Assembly: GCA_017545245.1 (NCBI GenBank)
Contig: JAFWPB010000022.1
Span: forward strand, 50,819 to 114,818
Reading direction: 5' to 3'
Length of the DNA: 64,000 nucleotides
From: Clostridiales bacterium
GTDB taxonomy: Bacteria; Bacillota; Clostridia; Saccharofermentanales; Saccharofermentanaceae
Shown piece by piece: positions 34,947-44,092 of the stretch. The position numbers and the translations under genes are program-made. Below the pieces are notes generated by a model. That model worked only from the letters and a program-made list of their open reading frames with translations, was not told where the DNA came from and ran no database searches. How positions within the stretch are numbered: position 1 is the stretch's first letter; each line of letters starts with the position of its first letter.

Positions 34947-36072
34947 GGGAAAATCCGGAATTGAGTTTTTGCGCAATAATTCCCTGCGTACAGTAGATTA
35001 TTGGCTGGTCATCCCGATCCTGTCCATAACGACGATTGGTCTTTATGTTTTGAATCTTGTTCTTTCCCAAGGTTTTGATGATTACCCGGGCGTATTTTAT
35101 AAGCAGGTTGTCGCGGTTGTGATCGGTGTAGTGATTGCGCTGGTCATCTGTCTTCTGGATACCCAGTTCATGAAAATGATCGGATGGATCTTATATGGTA
35201 CGTCGATATTGCTACTGGTATGGGTACGTATCGACGGATTTACGCTGGCTGACCAGTGGGGTGCCGACTCCTGGATGAGACTTCCGTTTCTGGGTACGTT
35301 CCAGCCATCCGAGCTGACGAAGATCGGACTTGTCATCATATCGTCATATGTATTGGAAGATATGGGACAGAAAGTGATCTCCATGATCCGTGGATGGATC
35401 TATCTGGCCCTGATCTACGCTCCGCCGATGCTTCTTATCCTGAAACAGCCTGATTTAGGTACGTCAATGGTTATTGTATGTTCTTTCGTTTGCATGCTGT
35501 TTATATGGAATCTGAAGTACAGATACTTCCTGCTTGCCATTTCCGGCTTTGTAGTTGGCGTGCTTCCAATCGTATGGAATTTCTATCTGGCCCCGTACCA
35601 GAAGAAGAGGATTCTGTCCCTGATCTTCGAAGGTTCTGACCCGGTGTCCGAATATAACCTTGTCCAATCCAAGCAGGCGATCATGTCCGGAGGTTTGACG
35701 GGAAACCACACAGGCATTCTGGTCAATGTGCCGGTAAAGCAGTCTGACTTTATCTATTCTGCAGTATCTGAACGAATGGGCTTTATCGGAACGACCGCAA
35801 TCGTTCTTCTTGCATTCTTCTTCCTGCTGCGGTGCCTTTATGTTGCTTCCAAAGCTGCGCGGCCGGCGTATTCATATATCGTTGTCGGTCTTACCGGTTC
35901 TTATGCGGTGCACTTTATCGAGAACATGGGCATGTGTATCGGCCTTCTTCCAATCACGGGTATCCCGCTTCCGTTTGTAAGTCACGGTGGTACGGCCATG
36001 ATGGTTAATTTTATTTCACTGGGATTCATATTAAATATTTCGATGGACCGTAAATCGTCCGCGCCGGGATAA
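34939..36072 (+). CDS. rodA: SEDS-family cell-wall glycosyltransferase, RodA type
   Basis: RodA polymerises glycan strands for cell elongation together with a class B PBP. The 377-residue polytopic protein shows SEDS features: QPSELTKIGLVI near 119, KQPDLGTSMV near 170, GGLTG and SDFIYSAVSERMGFIG near 255-280 and the C-terminal GIPLPFVSHGGTAMMVNF near 338-355. I call RodA rather than FtsW because a separate FtsW is in the dcw cluster. It overlaps lgt by eight bases, so the two are coupled; a strong terminator follows. Confidence 0.85.
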   Translation: MDKGKSGIEFLRNNSLRTVDYWLVIPILSITTIGLYVLNLVLSQGFDDYPGVFYKQVVAVVIGVVIALVICLLDTQFMKMIGWILYGTSILLLVWVRIDGFTLADQWGADSWMRLPFLGTFQPSELTKIGLVIISSYVLEDMGQKVISMIRGWIYLALIYAPPMLLILKQPDLGTSMVIVCSFVCMLFIWNLKYRYFLLAISGFVVGVLPIVWNFYLAPYQKKRILSLIFEGSDPVSEYNLVQSKQAIMSGGLTGNHTGILVNVPVKQSDFIYSAVSERMGFIGTTAIVLLAFFFLLRCLYVASKAARPAYSYIVVGLTGSYAVHFIENMGMCIGLLPITGIPLPFVSHGGTAMMVNFISLGFILNISMDRKSSAPG

Positions 36073-36097
36073 CCAGTCCGGATCCATAAAAGAAGAA

Positions 36098-36151
36098 CCC
36101 TGTTTTTGCCTCTTCCAAGAGAAAGGAAGAGATGAAAACAGGGATTTTTTT
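36098..36151 (+). terminator. Strong intrinsic terminator after rodA
   Basis: A long stem, CCCTGTTTTT plus CTCTTCC on one side and GGAAGAG plus GAAAACAGGG on the other, with a small internal mismatch, followed by TTTTTTT (36145-36151). It separates lgt-rodA from the dcw cluster. Confidence 0.92.
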
Positions 36152-36232
36152 GTCCGTTTTTCATAAAACGAGCGTTTGTTCGTCTTTCTGCTGTAAAACA
36201 CGTGTTTTTCAAGATATACGTTCGAAACACTA

Positions 36233-36260
36233 TTGAAATCTAAACGCAATTTAATATAAA
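36233..36260 (+). promoter_or_regulatory. Promoter of the dcw cluster (mraZ promoter)
   Basis: TTGAAA (36233-36238), 16-base spacer, TATAAA (36255-36260). The MraZ box begins about 12 bases after the -10, at the expected transcript start. Confidence 0.65.
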
Positions 36261-36271
36261 ATAGCATCAGA

Positions 36272-36320
36272 GTGGTGAAAAGTGGTGGAAATGACATGGG
36301 CCGTGGTGAATGGTGGTGAA
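36272..36320 (+). promoter_or_regulatory. MraZ box: four GTGGTGA/G repeats
   Basis: GTGGTG repeats start at 36272, 36282, 36303 and 36313, i.e. two pairs with exactly 10-base spacing within each pair and 21 bases between pairs, all on one face of the helix. MraZ in other bacteria binds direct repeats containing TGG just upstream of its own gene, so this should be its operator. Confidence 0.82.
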
Positions 36321-36352
36321 TTTCCTTCCACTTTCAGAGATAAGGAGAGTGC

Positions 36353-36787
36353 ATGGCACGGTTCATTAACAAAGTGGATGCGAAAGGAAGGATCTTTATT
36401 CCGGCAAAAGTCCGGGATCAGATCGGTTCGCCTGTTTTTGTAACAATGAGCCAGGACCCGGGATATCTCATGGTATACGCGAAAGAGCGTTTCGAGCATA
36501 TCGTGGAGCAGTTTGCAAAGATCCCGATGACTGATCCGAAGATCCGCCACGCAAGAAGACAAATCGTCGGTGAGGCACTGGAGTGTGATCTTGACGGACA
36601 AGGCCGTATTTCCGTCAGTTCTGAACTTTGGAGCCGTATCAGTGCAAATCCGTCTGAAGAGGTATGTATCTATCAGACAGATAAGGATGCGCTGGAGATC
36701 TGCACGAAGAAGTTCTATGACGAGGAGAATGCCGATCCTGAGAATCAGCGTATCGACATTGAAGGATATGGAATCACAGGATTGTAA
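36353..36787 (+). CDS. mraZ: Transcriptional regulator MraZ
   Basis: MraZ is an AbrB/SpoVT-fold DNA-binding protein that controls the dcw operon. The 144-residue product contains two related half-domains: KVDAKGRIFIPAKVRDQIG at about residues 7-25 and CDLDGQGRISVSSELW near 80-95. AAGGAG precedes the ATG and a box of four TGGTG repeats lies just upstream, so autoregulation is expected. The 3' end overlaps rsmH by 20 bases. Confidence 0.95.
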   Translation: MARFINKVDAKGRIFIPAKVRDQIGSPVFVTMSQDPGYLMVYAKERFEHIVEQFAKIPMTDPKIRHARRQIVGEALECDLDGQGRISVSSELWSRISANPSEEVCIYQTDKDALEICTKKFYDEENADPENQRIDIEGYGITGL

Positions 36788-37745
36788 TTTTCATCACCTG
36801 CCAGTCCTTTTCCTGGAGTGTATGGAAGGCCTTGCCATAAAGAAAGACGGTATATATGTGGACTGTACTGCCGGTGGCGGCGGACACAGTTCGGGGATAG
36901 TAGAAAGATTGGGCGAAGGCGGGAGATTGATCTCGCTGGACAAGGATGACGAAGCACTCGCGGCTTGTGAAAAAAGACGGGCAGCGATGGGTGCACAAGA
37001 GAAGTGGGTACTGGTTAAATCCGATTTTTCCAGATTCGGAGAGGTACTCGAAGAGTTGAACATTGAAAAAGTAGACGGAGTTCTTGCGGATCTTGGGGTG
37101 TCCTCCCATCAGATCGATACGCCGGACCGTGGATTCTCATACATGCAGGAGGGACCTCTTGATATGAGAATGAACGGTGAACAGGCGCTCTCGGCGGAGA
37201 CCGTGGTCAATGAGTACAAAGAAGCAGATTTGGCCAGGATCTTCCGTGACTATGGAGAAGAAAGATACGCAGGAAGGATCGCATCGGCCATCGTTTCTGA
37301 GCGGAAGAACGGACCGATCCGCTCCACGACAGAACTGGCAGAGATCATTAAGAATGCGATGCCGTTCAAAGCCCGAAAAGAGGATCAGCATCCCGCAAGG
37401 CGATGCTTCCAGGCCATCCGGATCGAGGTCAATAACGAATTGGCATCGGTCTCGAAACTCTTGGAGGTGGTTCCGTCAAAACTGAAGCAGAATGGACGGT
37501 TTGCCGTGATCTCCTTCCACTCGCTGGAAGACAGACTGGTAAAGGAAGCTTTCCGAAAGCTTGAAAATCCGTGCACGTGTCCGAGAGAGTTTCCGGTATG
37601 TGTCTGCGGGAAAGAAGCGATGGGAAAGCAGGTCAATACCAAACCGATCGTTGCTTCAAAGAAAGAGGCTATGGAAAATAAACGCTCCGGTTGTGCGAAG
37701 CTAAGGGTGTTTGAAAGGAATGAGAAAGTATGGCGTTGGCAGTAA
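36768..37745 (+). CDS. rsmH: 16S rRNA (cytosine-1402-N4) methyltransferase
   Basis: RsmH (MraW) methylates C1402 in the ribosomal P site. The 325-residue protein starts with HHLPVLFLECMEGL and the SAM motif VDCTAGGGGHSSGI (about residues 31-44); later motifs ADLGVSSHQID and AFQAIRIEVNNEL-type sequence (CFQAIRIEVNNEL) and AVISFHSLEDRLVK are present. The ATG at 36768, inside the end of mraZ, fits the family start; the longer frame from 36570 is out of homology. Overlaps ftsL by 16 bases. Confidence 0.95.
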   Translation: MESQDCNFHHLPVLFLECMEGLAIKKDGIYVDCTAGGGGHSSGIVERLGEGGRLISLDKDDEALAACEKRRAAMGAQEKWVLVKSDFSRFGEVLEELNIEKVDGVLADLGVSSHQIDTPDRGFSYMQEGPLDMRMNGEQALSAETVVNEYKEADLARIFRDYGEERYAGRIASAIVSERKNGPIRSTTELAEIIKNAMPFKARKEDQHPARRCFQAIRIEVNNELASVSKLLEVVPSKLKQNGRFAVISFHSLEDRLVKEAFRKLENPCTCPREFPVCVCGKEAMGKQVNTKPIVASKKEAMENKRSGCAKLRVFERNEKVWRWQ

Positions 37746-38374
37746 AAACAAGAAGAAAAGAGTATATTGATAGAACCTTCGAGGCAGGTACCGAGGGCAA
37801 TGTCGGTCTGAACAAAAATGCTTTTGACGATCTGCAGCTGGAACGCTATATGAGCCAGCTTGATGGCATGTCTTTCCATAACCCGAAGGTAGAGCAGGAA
37901 CGCAAGAAGCGCATCCAGAAAGAGAACAAGCAGAAAGTGGATGAGGCGATGCATTACTATCGCCAGAAGAATTTCCTGGAGTCAGTAAAGCGTTTTCGCG
38001 ATTTCTTCTTTATTGCTTTGGCAATTATAACGGTTACTGCCGTTTTGGGATTGTTAGTGTATAATGAATCGCAGATTGCATCGATCAATTTTGCAAACAA
38101 TAAGCTGGAACGCCAGATCAACAGAATGCACCAGGAAACGAGCCAGATGAAAGAGAGCCTTTCCGGAAGTGCGGATCTGGAGTATATCCGTACACAGGCG
38201 AGCCTTCGTCTGGGTATGGTCATTCCGAGCTTTAAGCAGGTGGAGAATGTTGCCATTCCGAACAGAGACCATATGGCAACCAGTCTGTCTTACAACTCGC
38301 ATGGCGTAACGGAAGAAATGCTGGAAGAGGCCAAGAAAGATCTGGCTAAGTATTATGCAGAAAAAGATGCATGA
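37730..38374 (+). CDS. ftsL: FtsL-like division protein
   Basis: A 214-residue bitopic protein in the ftsL position between rsmH and the PBP gene. A long charged cytoplasmic part (about 1-88) precedes one transmembrane helix (FFIALAIITVTAVLGLLVY, about 89-108), followed by a leucine-zipper-like coiled coil (NNKLERQINRMHQETSQMK) and EYIRTQASLRLGM, typical of FtsL/DivIC proteins. It would join FtsQ/DivIB and DivIC in the divisome. The cytoplasmic part is longer than in Bacillus FtsL. The assignment rests on topology and place, since FtsL sequences diverge. Confidence 0.8.
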   Translation: MALAVKTRRKEYIDRTFEAGTEGNVGLNKNAFDDLQLERYMSQLDGMSFHNPKVEQERKKRIQKENKQKVDEAMHYYRQKNFLESVKRFRDFFFIALAIITVTAVLGLLVYNESQIASINFANNKLERQINRMHQETSQMKESLSGSADLEYIRTQASLRLGMVIPSFKQVENVAIPNRDHMATSLSYNSHGVTEEMLEEAKKDLAKYYAEKDA

Positions 38375-38406
38375 GAATACGTGAAGTATAGGAGTGCTCT
38401 GTAGCC

Positions 38407-41091
38407 ATGTCTCAGAACAAGAAACGCAGACCGGGATCTCCTGAGGAGAGTGAGACCCGAAAAAAGATACAAGGACGGAAGGCCGAACCGAATATGGCGT
38501 TCCGAAAAGAGACATCTCGCAAAAAAGCACTGAAGAAAGAGAAGCCTCAGGAAGAAAAACCGGAAGAGACAAAACCCGAAGAGAAGAAAAGTGTCCAGTA
38601 TGAAGACCAGCTCGGTTTCCGGATCGGCGGAAGGATCGTACTTGGGGCTGTTTTTTTGATTTTAACGGTCGGCATGATCTATCTGCTCTACAAGCAATAT
38701 GACATCCAGATCACACACTACGAAGAATACTCGATGCTGGCTTCCGACAAGCACTGGAAGCGGAACGAAGATGTGCCGACACGTGGCGACATCCTCGATT
38801 GCAACGGGAATATCCTGGCCAGTACGACATATGAGTATACGATCGGTATGACTCCGTCTGATGTCCTGAAGTCACAGAAGACAAGAAAGAACGGACTGAC
38901 CGCAGAACAGATCGCCAGTGCTTTTGCCGAGATAGTCGGAGCAGATCACGATAAGATGCTCGAATGGCTTGCGGATACTGAGGCGAAGTACATCCAGGTC
39001 ATCAAAAAAGTCAGTCTGGAGCAAAAGAAAGAACTCTCTGCCTACATTTCCGAGAACAGCATCGGCGGCATTAAGATCGATACTGTCCCGAAACGTTACT
39101 ATACATACGACAATCTGGCCGCGCAGGTCATCGGATTTGCCGACCAGCGTGACAATACCCTTGTCGGACAGTCCGGTATCGAAGGTTATTACGATGAAGA
39201 ACTGACCGGCACCAAAGGCTATATCTACGCAGAGGTGGACAACTATTATCAGAGTGCACTTCCGTATTCTGCGCCGACATCGATTGAAGCCGTAGACGGC
39301 TATAATGTCCAGCTTTCACTTGATATGAATATCCAGAGGATCGCAGAAGAAGCCTGCCGTGATGCTTATGAGCAGTATGCTCCGCGTGAAGGTGTGACTT
39401 GTATCGTCATGGATCCTTTTACTGGTGAGATCAAAGCGATGGTCTCTATTCCGGACTACAATCTGAACGCAGTACGTGAAAAACCGGACTCGGTCAGTGA
39501 TGAGAAATGGAATTCCATGGATTCGAATAAGCGGGCCGAGTTCCTGATGAGCAGTATCTGGAGAAACCGCTGTATCTCGGATACTTACGAGCCGGGTTCG
39601 ACCATGAAGTCTTTGACTACAGCGATGGCTCTGGAACTGAATCTGACTTATGAGGATGAGGTTTTCAGCGACTCGCCGATCAAGATCACGTCTGTGGATA
39701 CGATCTCCTGTTGGAGTGAGAAAGACGGAAACCACGGCGAGGAGACGTTGCGGCTTGCTTTTGAGCGTTCCTGCAACCCAATCTTCGTACAGCTGGCACA
39801 GAGGATCAAACTCGACAGATACTATGACTATATCCGCAATTGCGGATTCTACGATGTGACCGGCGTAGATCTTCCCGGTGAAAGTAAAGGTATCTTCCAT
39901 GCCCATCCGACAGAAGTTGACCTGGCTACGCTTTCTTTCGGTGAGTCTTCTACCGTAACGCCGCTTCAGCTGATCACGGCCTATTCCGCATTGGTTAACG
40001 GTGGATCTTTGATCCGGCCTCGTGTGGCATCCCGCCTTGTGGATGCAGACGGAAATATCATCCGCGAGTATTCAACAGAAAAGATCCGTACCGTGTTCTC
40101 GGAAGATACCACAAGGCGTGTCCGTTCTTTGCTGGAAGACGTTGTTAAAGAGGGTACCGGTGCGGCAGGTTATGTTCCGGGTTATTATGTAGCCGGAAAG
40201 ACAAGTACATCTACTATTGAGACGGGTGATGAAGCCGGTTTGCACGTTCTTTCTTTCTGCTGTCATGCTCCGTCTTATGATCCGCAGATCGCCGTCCTCG
40301 TGATCATAAATAAACCGGAAGATAAAGAATTGAGTTCAAGTGCTGCGGCAAAAGTGGCGGCGCGCGTTGTGGAAGGCACACTGGATTACATGGGTATCCA
40401 GAGACGTCTTTCTGAAAAAGAATATAAGAATCTGACTGTTCTTCATGAAGTGCCGGATGTGATTGGAAAGAAGTATTCGGAAGCCAAGAAGATCCTGATG
40501 GACGAGGGATTTGAGGTAGTGGATGGATTTGGCACGATGACTGCGGATACGATCGTGGGTACAGAGTACTATGGCGGTGTGGAAGCAGTGGCAAAGAAAT
40601 CACAGATCATCCTTTATCCGGGAGAGGTTTCCGAGTCTGATATGACGACGACCGTAATTCCGAACTTTGAAGGTATGAGCCTGATCGAGAGCCAGCGCAT
40701 GGCGTCGCAGTATGGCTTGAATATCATCGTGGACGACGAAAAAGCAAACCTGGAAGGAAATGTCGTTTCCCAGAGTCCGAAAACAACGATCGGAGAAGAG
40801 GAGACGACACCTACGCCTACACCTTCGCCGGATGGCGAGAGCGGTTCGACAGAGGAGACAGGAGATACCACGTCGGAAACAGGTGAAACAGCGGAAGAAG
40901 GCGGAATCACGGAAAGCACGACAAATGCTCCTGAAGAAACATCTTCTGGTGAAACAGAAGGAACAGAACCGGGTGAATCGTCAAGTGGAGAGACGAACGA
41001 AGGCGGAGAGAATTCGGAGACAACAGAAACTACGGCTCCGCCACCCAAGCGGGTTCCGTATGGCACAGTGATCTATTTGAATTTGAAGTAA
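38407..41091 (+). CDS. Class B penicillin-binding protein with PASTA domains (FtsI/SpoVD type)
   Basis: A peptidoglycan transpeptidase of 894 residues. A charged cytoplasmic segment (1-75) leads to one transmembrane helix (about 79-100), the pedestal (PTRGDILDCNGN near 122), and the transpeptidase domain with STMK at 398-401 and SCN at 455-457. The third motif, normally KTG, reads KTS at 598-600. Two PASTA domains follow (about 681-738 and from 749). The second is interrupted by about 80 Thr/Glu/Ser/Gly-rich residues before its last strand (PYGTVIYLNLK) at the C-terminus. By position it should be the division PBP. AGGAG precedes the start. Confidence 0.92.
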   Translation: MSQNKKRRPGSPEESETRKKIQGRKAEPNMAFRKETSRKKALKKEKPQEEKPEETKPEEKKSVQYEDQLGFRIGGRIVLGAVFLILTVGMIYLLYKQYDIQITHYEEYSMLASDKHWKRNEDVPTRGDILDCNGNILASTTYEYTIGMTPSDVLKSQKTRKNGLTAEQIASAFAEIVGADHDKMLEWLADTEAKYIQVIKKVSLEQKKELSAYISENSIGGIKIDTVPKRYYTYDNLAAQVIGFADQRDNTLVGQSGIEGYYDEELTGTKGYIYAEVDNYYQSALPYSAPTSIEAVDGYNVQLSLDMNIQRIAEEACRDAYEQYAPREGVTCIVMDPFTGEIKAMVSIPDYNLNAVREKPDSVSDEKWNSMDSNKRAEFLMSSIWRNRCISDTYEPGSTMKSLTTAMALELNLTYEDEVFSDSPIKITSVDTISCWSEKDGNHGEETLRLAFERSCNPIFVQLAQRIKLDRYYDYIRNCGFYDVTGVDLPGESKGIFHAHPTEVDLATLSFGESSTVTPLQLITAYSALVNGGSLIRPRVASRLVDADGNIIREYSTEKIRTVFSEDTTRRVRSLLEDVVKEGTGAAGYVPGYYVAGKTSTSTIETGDEAGLHVLSFCCHAPSYDPQIAVLVIINKPEDKELSSSAAAKVAARVVEGTLDYMGIQRRLSEKEYKNLTVLHEVPDVIGKKYSEAKKILMDEGFEVVDGFGTMTADTIVGTEYYGGVEAVAKKSQIILYPGEVSESDMTTTVIPNFEGMSLIESQRMASQYGLNIIVDDEKANLEGNVVSQSPKTTIGEEETTPTPTPSPDGESGSTEETGDTTSETGETAEEGGITESTTNAPEETSSGETEGTEPGESSSGETNEGGENSETTETTAPPPKRVPYGTVIYLNLK

Positions 41092-41107
41092 AAGAGGGGG
41101 AACAATC

Positions 41108-42640
41108 ATGAAAGCATGCGATCTTTTGGCGGAAACTTCATATACGTTGATATCCGGGGATCTCTCTGTTGAAGTGGAGCGGATCTATCTCAATTCAAGA
41201 AGCGTAAAAGAGAAAAGTGCTTTTCTATGCATATCCGGATCCAAAGCGGATGGACATAAATATATTGAAAATGCTATAGAGCAGGGAGCGGTCCTGATCA
41301 TTACCGAGGACGGCCAGCAGGTCTGTCCGAAGGAGACGCTGGAATCTCTTTCTGCGGAAAAGGGCATCTGTGTTGTATCTGTCCCGGACACCAGAGCAGC
41401 ATATCCTGTGCTTTCGGCTACATATTTCGGACATCCTGCGAAAGACATGGAAATGATCGGTCTTACGGGAACGAAAGGAAAGACCACATCCACCTACCTG
41501 ATCCAATCGGTATTTGAAAGTGATGACCGCCATTGCGGCCTGATCGGTTCGGTGGAGAATAAGATCGGAAATGTGGAAGTCGAATGGTCGGAGCATACGA
41601 CACCGGAAGCATGGGAATTCCAGGAACTTCTTTCTCGGATGAGAAAGAATGACGTCAACAGCTGCGTCATGGAAGTTTCTTCACTGGGATTGAAGTATCA
41701 CCGTACGCAGGGCGTGAAGTTCAAGGTTGGCGTGTTTACGAATTTCTTCCTCGATCACATCATGACCGGTGAACACGCGGATGAAGAAGAGTACTTTGCT
41801 TGTAAGATGATGCTGTTTGCTGATTGTGAGATGGTGCTCATCAATAAGAATACGAGACGACTGGACGAAGTGCTCAATCACGCGCAAGAGCACTGCAAAG
41901 TCTTTACATATTCCATGTCGCAGGATGCGGATTTCATGGCGAAAGATATCAAGGCGGTGACGAAGAATGGCGTCCCGGGTATGCAGTTTACTTTTGTTCA
42001 TCCGACCGGTTCTTTCCCGATCTATGTACCGCTGCTCTGCGACTTTAACGTGGACAATGCGCTTTGTGCGGCGTCCGTGGCATATCTCTGCGGTATCTCC
42101 GAGAAAGGTATCGTAGAAGGTATTTCCAAAGTGTATGTGCCGGGCAGAATGGAGAAGATCCATAATGAACTGGGTCTTCACGTGTATGTGGACTACGCGC
42201 ATAACGGCGACAGCCTGCGCGTGCTTCTTTCTTCGCTTCGTCCGTTCTGCAAGGGCAGACTCATTACCGTGTTTGGCTGCGGTGGCGACCGTTCGCAGTA
42301 CCGCCGTTCCGGCATGGGCGAAATGTCGGCTCGATACAGCGATTACTCGATCGTGACGACCGATAATTCCCGAAGTGAGAAGTTTGAGAGTATCCTTGTA
42401 CTGATCAAGGAAGGTATATCCAAGGTGGAAAATGCACAGTATGAAGTCATCGAGGATCGTCGTGCTGCCATTGCAAAAGCACTGGAGATGGCAGGTCCGG
42501 ATGATTTTGTCGTGATCGCAGGAAAGGGACATGAGCGTACGATGGAGATCAACAAGCAGATCTTCCCGTTTGTGGATGCCGATGAAGCGAAAGAAGCGAT
42601 ACATGAACTGGCGGAAAAAAGAAAGGCAGAAAAGTATTAA
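41108..42640 (+). CDS. murE: UDP-N-acetylmuramyl-tripeptide synthetase
   Basis: MurE adds the third amino acid to UDP-MurNAc-dipeptide. The 510-residue ligase has the ATP loop GTKGKTTSTY (near residues 120-130), the HTTPEA region near 165 and CGGDRSQYRR near 397. The substrate-selecting motif is DNSR (419-422), close to the DNPR of meso-diaminopimelate enzymes and unlike the lysine type, so DAP is the likely substrate. GAGGGGG precedes the ATG. It overlaps murF by one base. Confidence 0.94.
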   Translation: MKACDLLAETSYTLISGDLSVEVERIYLNSRSVKEKSAFLCISGSKADGHKYIENAIEQGAVLIITEDGQQVCPKETLESLSAEKGICVVSVPDTRAAYPVLSATYFGHPAKDMEMIGLTGTKGKTTSTYLIQSVFESDDRHCGLIGSVENKIGNVEVEWSEHTTPEAWEFQELLSRMRKNDVNSCVMEVSSLGLKYHRTQGVKFKVGVFTNFFLDHIMTGEHADEEEYFACKMMLFADCEMVLINKNTRRLDEVLNHAQEHCKVFTYSMSQDADFMAKDIKAVTKNGVPGMQFTFVHPTGSFPIYVPLLCDFNVDNALCAASVAYLCGISEKGIVEGISKVYVPGRMEKIHNELGLHVYVDYAHNGDSLRVLLSSLRPFCKGRLITVFGCGGDRSQYRRSGMGEMSARYSDYSIVTTDNSRSEKFESILVLIKEGISKVENAQYEVIEDRRAAIAKALEMAGPDDFVVIAGKGHERTMEINKQIFPFVDADEAKEAIHELAEKRKAEKY

Positions 42641-44091
42641 TGGCAAGATTTACATTACAGGAATTACTGGAAGCAACAGAAGGAAAACTTCTTTTTGCTC
42701 CATCTGAAAACGGCGGAGATCTCGCAGCCTTTTCAGTGAACGATATCTCTACGGATACGAGAACGATCAAAGAAGGAGATCTTTTCCTTGCCCTGATCGG
42801 TGAAAACTTCGATGGAAACAACTATGCGCAAAAGGCGGTAGATGCCGGAGCAAGCGTGCTGGTACTCTCGAAAGAAGAGTGTGCGGTGCAGGGTGTGCCG
42901 ACGATCCTTGTCGAAGATACGAAGATCGCGCTGGAGAAGATTGCGTCTTTCTACAGAAAGCGCCAGAACTTCCTGGTTGTCGCGGTAACGGGCAGTGTAG
43001 GCAAGACCTCGACCCGTGAAATGGTCGCCAGTGCTCTCTCTGCATGTAAAAAAGTATATGCAACGAAGAATAATGATAACAATGAGATCGGTCTTTCCAA
43101 GACGATCCTTGCCGCACCGGAAGATTCTGAGATCGTCGTGCTCGAGATGGGTATGCGCCTGCGTGGTGAGATTTCCGAATTGACACATATCGCGCTCCCC
43201 GATATTGCCGTGATCACCAATATCGGTGTCGCACATCTGGAGCGCCTGGGCTCCCGGGAAGAAATCCTGAAAGCAAAACTTGAGATTCTGGAAGGGCTCA
43301 AGGAAGGCGGACTACTGATCATCCCGGCAGCAGACAAGATGCTTGCTATGGCCCGTGAAAAGAACTGGATCCGGAAAGATGTGAAGATCGCTTATGTTTC
43401 GGCAGAAGGCGCCCCGATTCCGGAAGGAGCCTGCGGTTCGGCGGCTTCCAGTGAAATGACTTTCCAGGATGGGAAGATCTGTTTCCAGGTTGAGGCTGGT
43501 TTCGAGGAGAGGATCAAGAAAACGCTTGCCATCTCCGTTATCGGTATCCACCATGTGGGTAATGCCCTGGTCGGATTCCTGTGCGGCCTGTATCTCCATC
43601 TTTCCCCGGATAAGCTGGCGGAAGGTATCGCTTCTTTCAGCCAGATCGGACATCGCGAAAAGCTGAAAGATGAAGCAGGTGTGCACTTCCTGGATGATGC
43701 CTATAACGCCGGTCCAGAGTCAATGAGCTCGGCGATGACCTCGATCCGCCGTCTGGCCGGAAGCGCTAGAGCTTTTGCCTGCATAGGCGACATGCTGGAA
43801 CTGGGCGAAGTATCTGAGGAGAAGCACTTCGAGATCGGTGCACATGCGGCATTGGAGAAACTTGACGGCCTATTCGTAATTGGTGACTACAAGGAAAAGG
43901 TTAAAGAAGGCGTCGCTTCTGTAGATCCATCTTTGCCGGTGTTCTTGTGCAAAGATAAAGAGGAGATCGTAAATCGTCTCCGTGAGATTGTAAAACCTGG
44001 AGATTTTGTTCTCCTGAAGGCCTCCCACTCGTTCGAAATGTATACAATTTCGGAAGAGTATGCTTCAATATTCAAGGAGGGGGAGTGCTGA
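42640..44091 (+). CDS. murF: UDP-MurNAc-tripeptide D-alanyl-D-alanine ligase
   Basis: MurF joins D-Ala-D-Ala to the UDP-MurNAc-tripeptide, the last cytoplasmic precursor step. The 483-residue protein has the N-terminal substrate domain (DISTDTRTIKEGDLFLALIG), the ATP loop TGSVGKTSTRE near 117-127, KNNDNNEIGL near 145 and DDAYNAGPESM near 350. It starts in the murE stop (TAATG) and ends one base before ftsW. mraY and murD, which usually follow murF, are absent. Confidence 0.95.
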   Translation: MARFTLQELLEATEGKLLFAPSENGGDLAAFSVNDISTDTRTIKEGDLFLALIGENFDGNNYAQKAVDAGASVLVLSKEECAVQGVPTILVEDTKIALEKIASFYRKRQNFLVVAVTGSVGKTSTREMVASALSACKKVYATKNNDNNEIGLSKTILAAPEDSEIVVLEMGMRLRGEISELTHIALPDIAVITNIGVAHLERLGSREEILKAKLEILEGLKEGGLLIIPAADKMLAMAREKNWIRKDVKIAYVSAEGAPIPEGACGSAASSEMTFQDGKICFQVEAGFEERIKKTLAISVIGIHHVGNALVGFLCGLYLHLSPDKLAEGIASFSQIGHREKLKDEAGVHFLDDAYNAGPESMSSAMTSIRRLAGSARAFACIGDMLELGEVSEEKHFEIGAHAALEKLDGLFVIGDYKEKVKEGVASVDPSLPVFLCKDKEEIVNRLREIVKPGDFVLLKASHSFEMYTISEEYASIFKEGEC

Positions 44092-44092
44092 C

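Noticed and set aside
40614..41066. Pro/Ser/Val-rich 150-codon minus-strand frame
   Set aside because: It is the complement of the Thr/Glu/Ser low-complexity insert of the PBP and has no start context.
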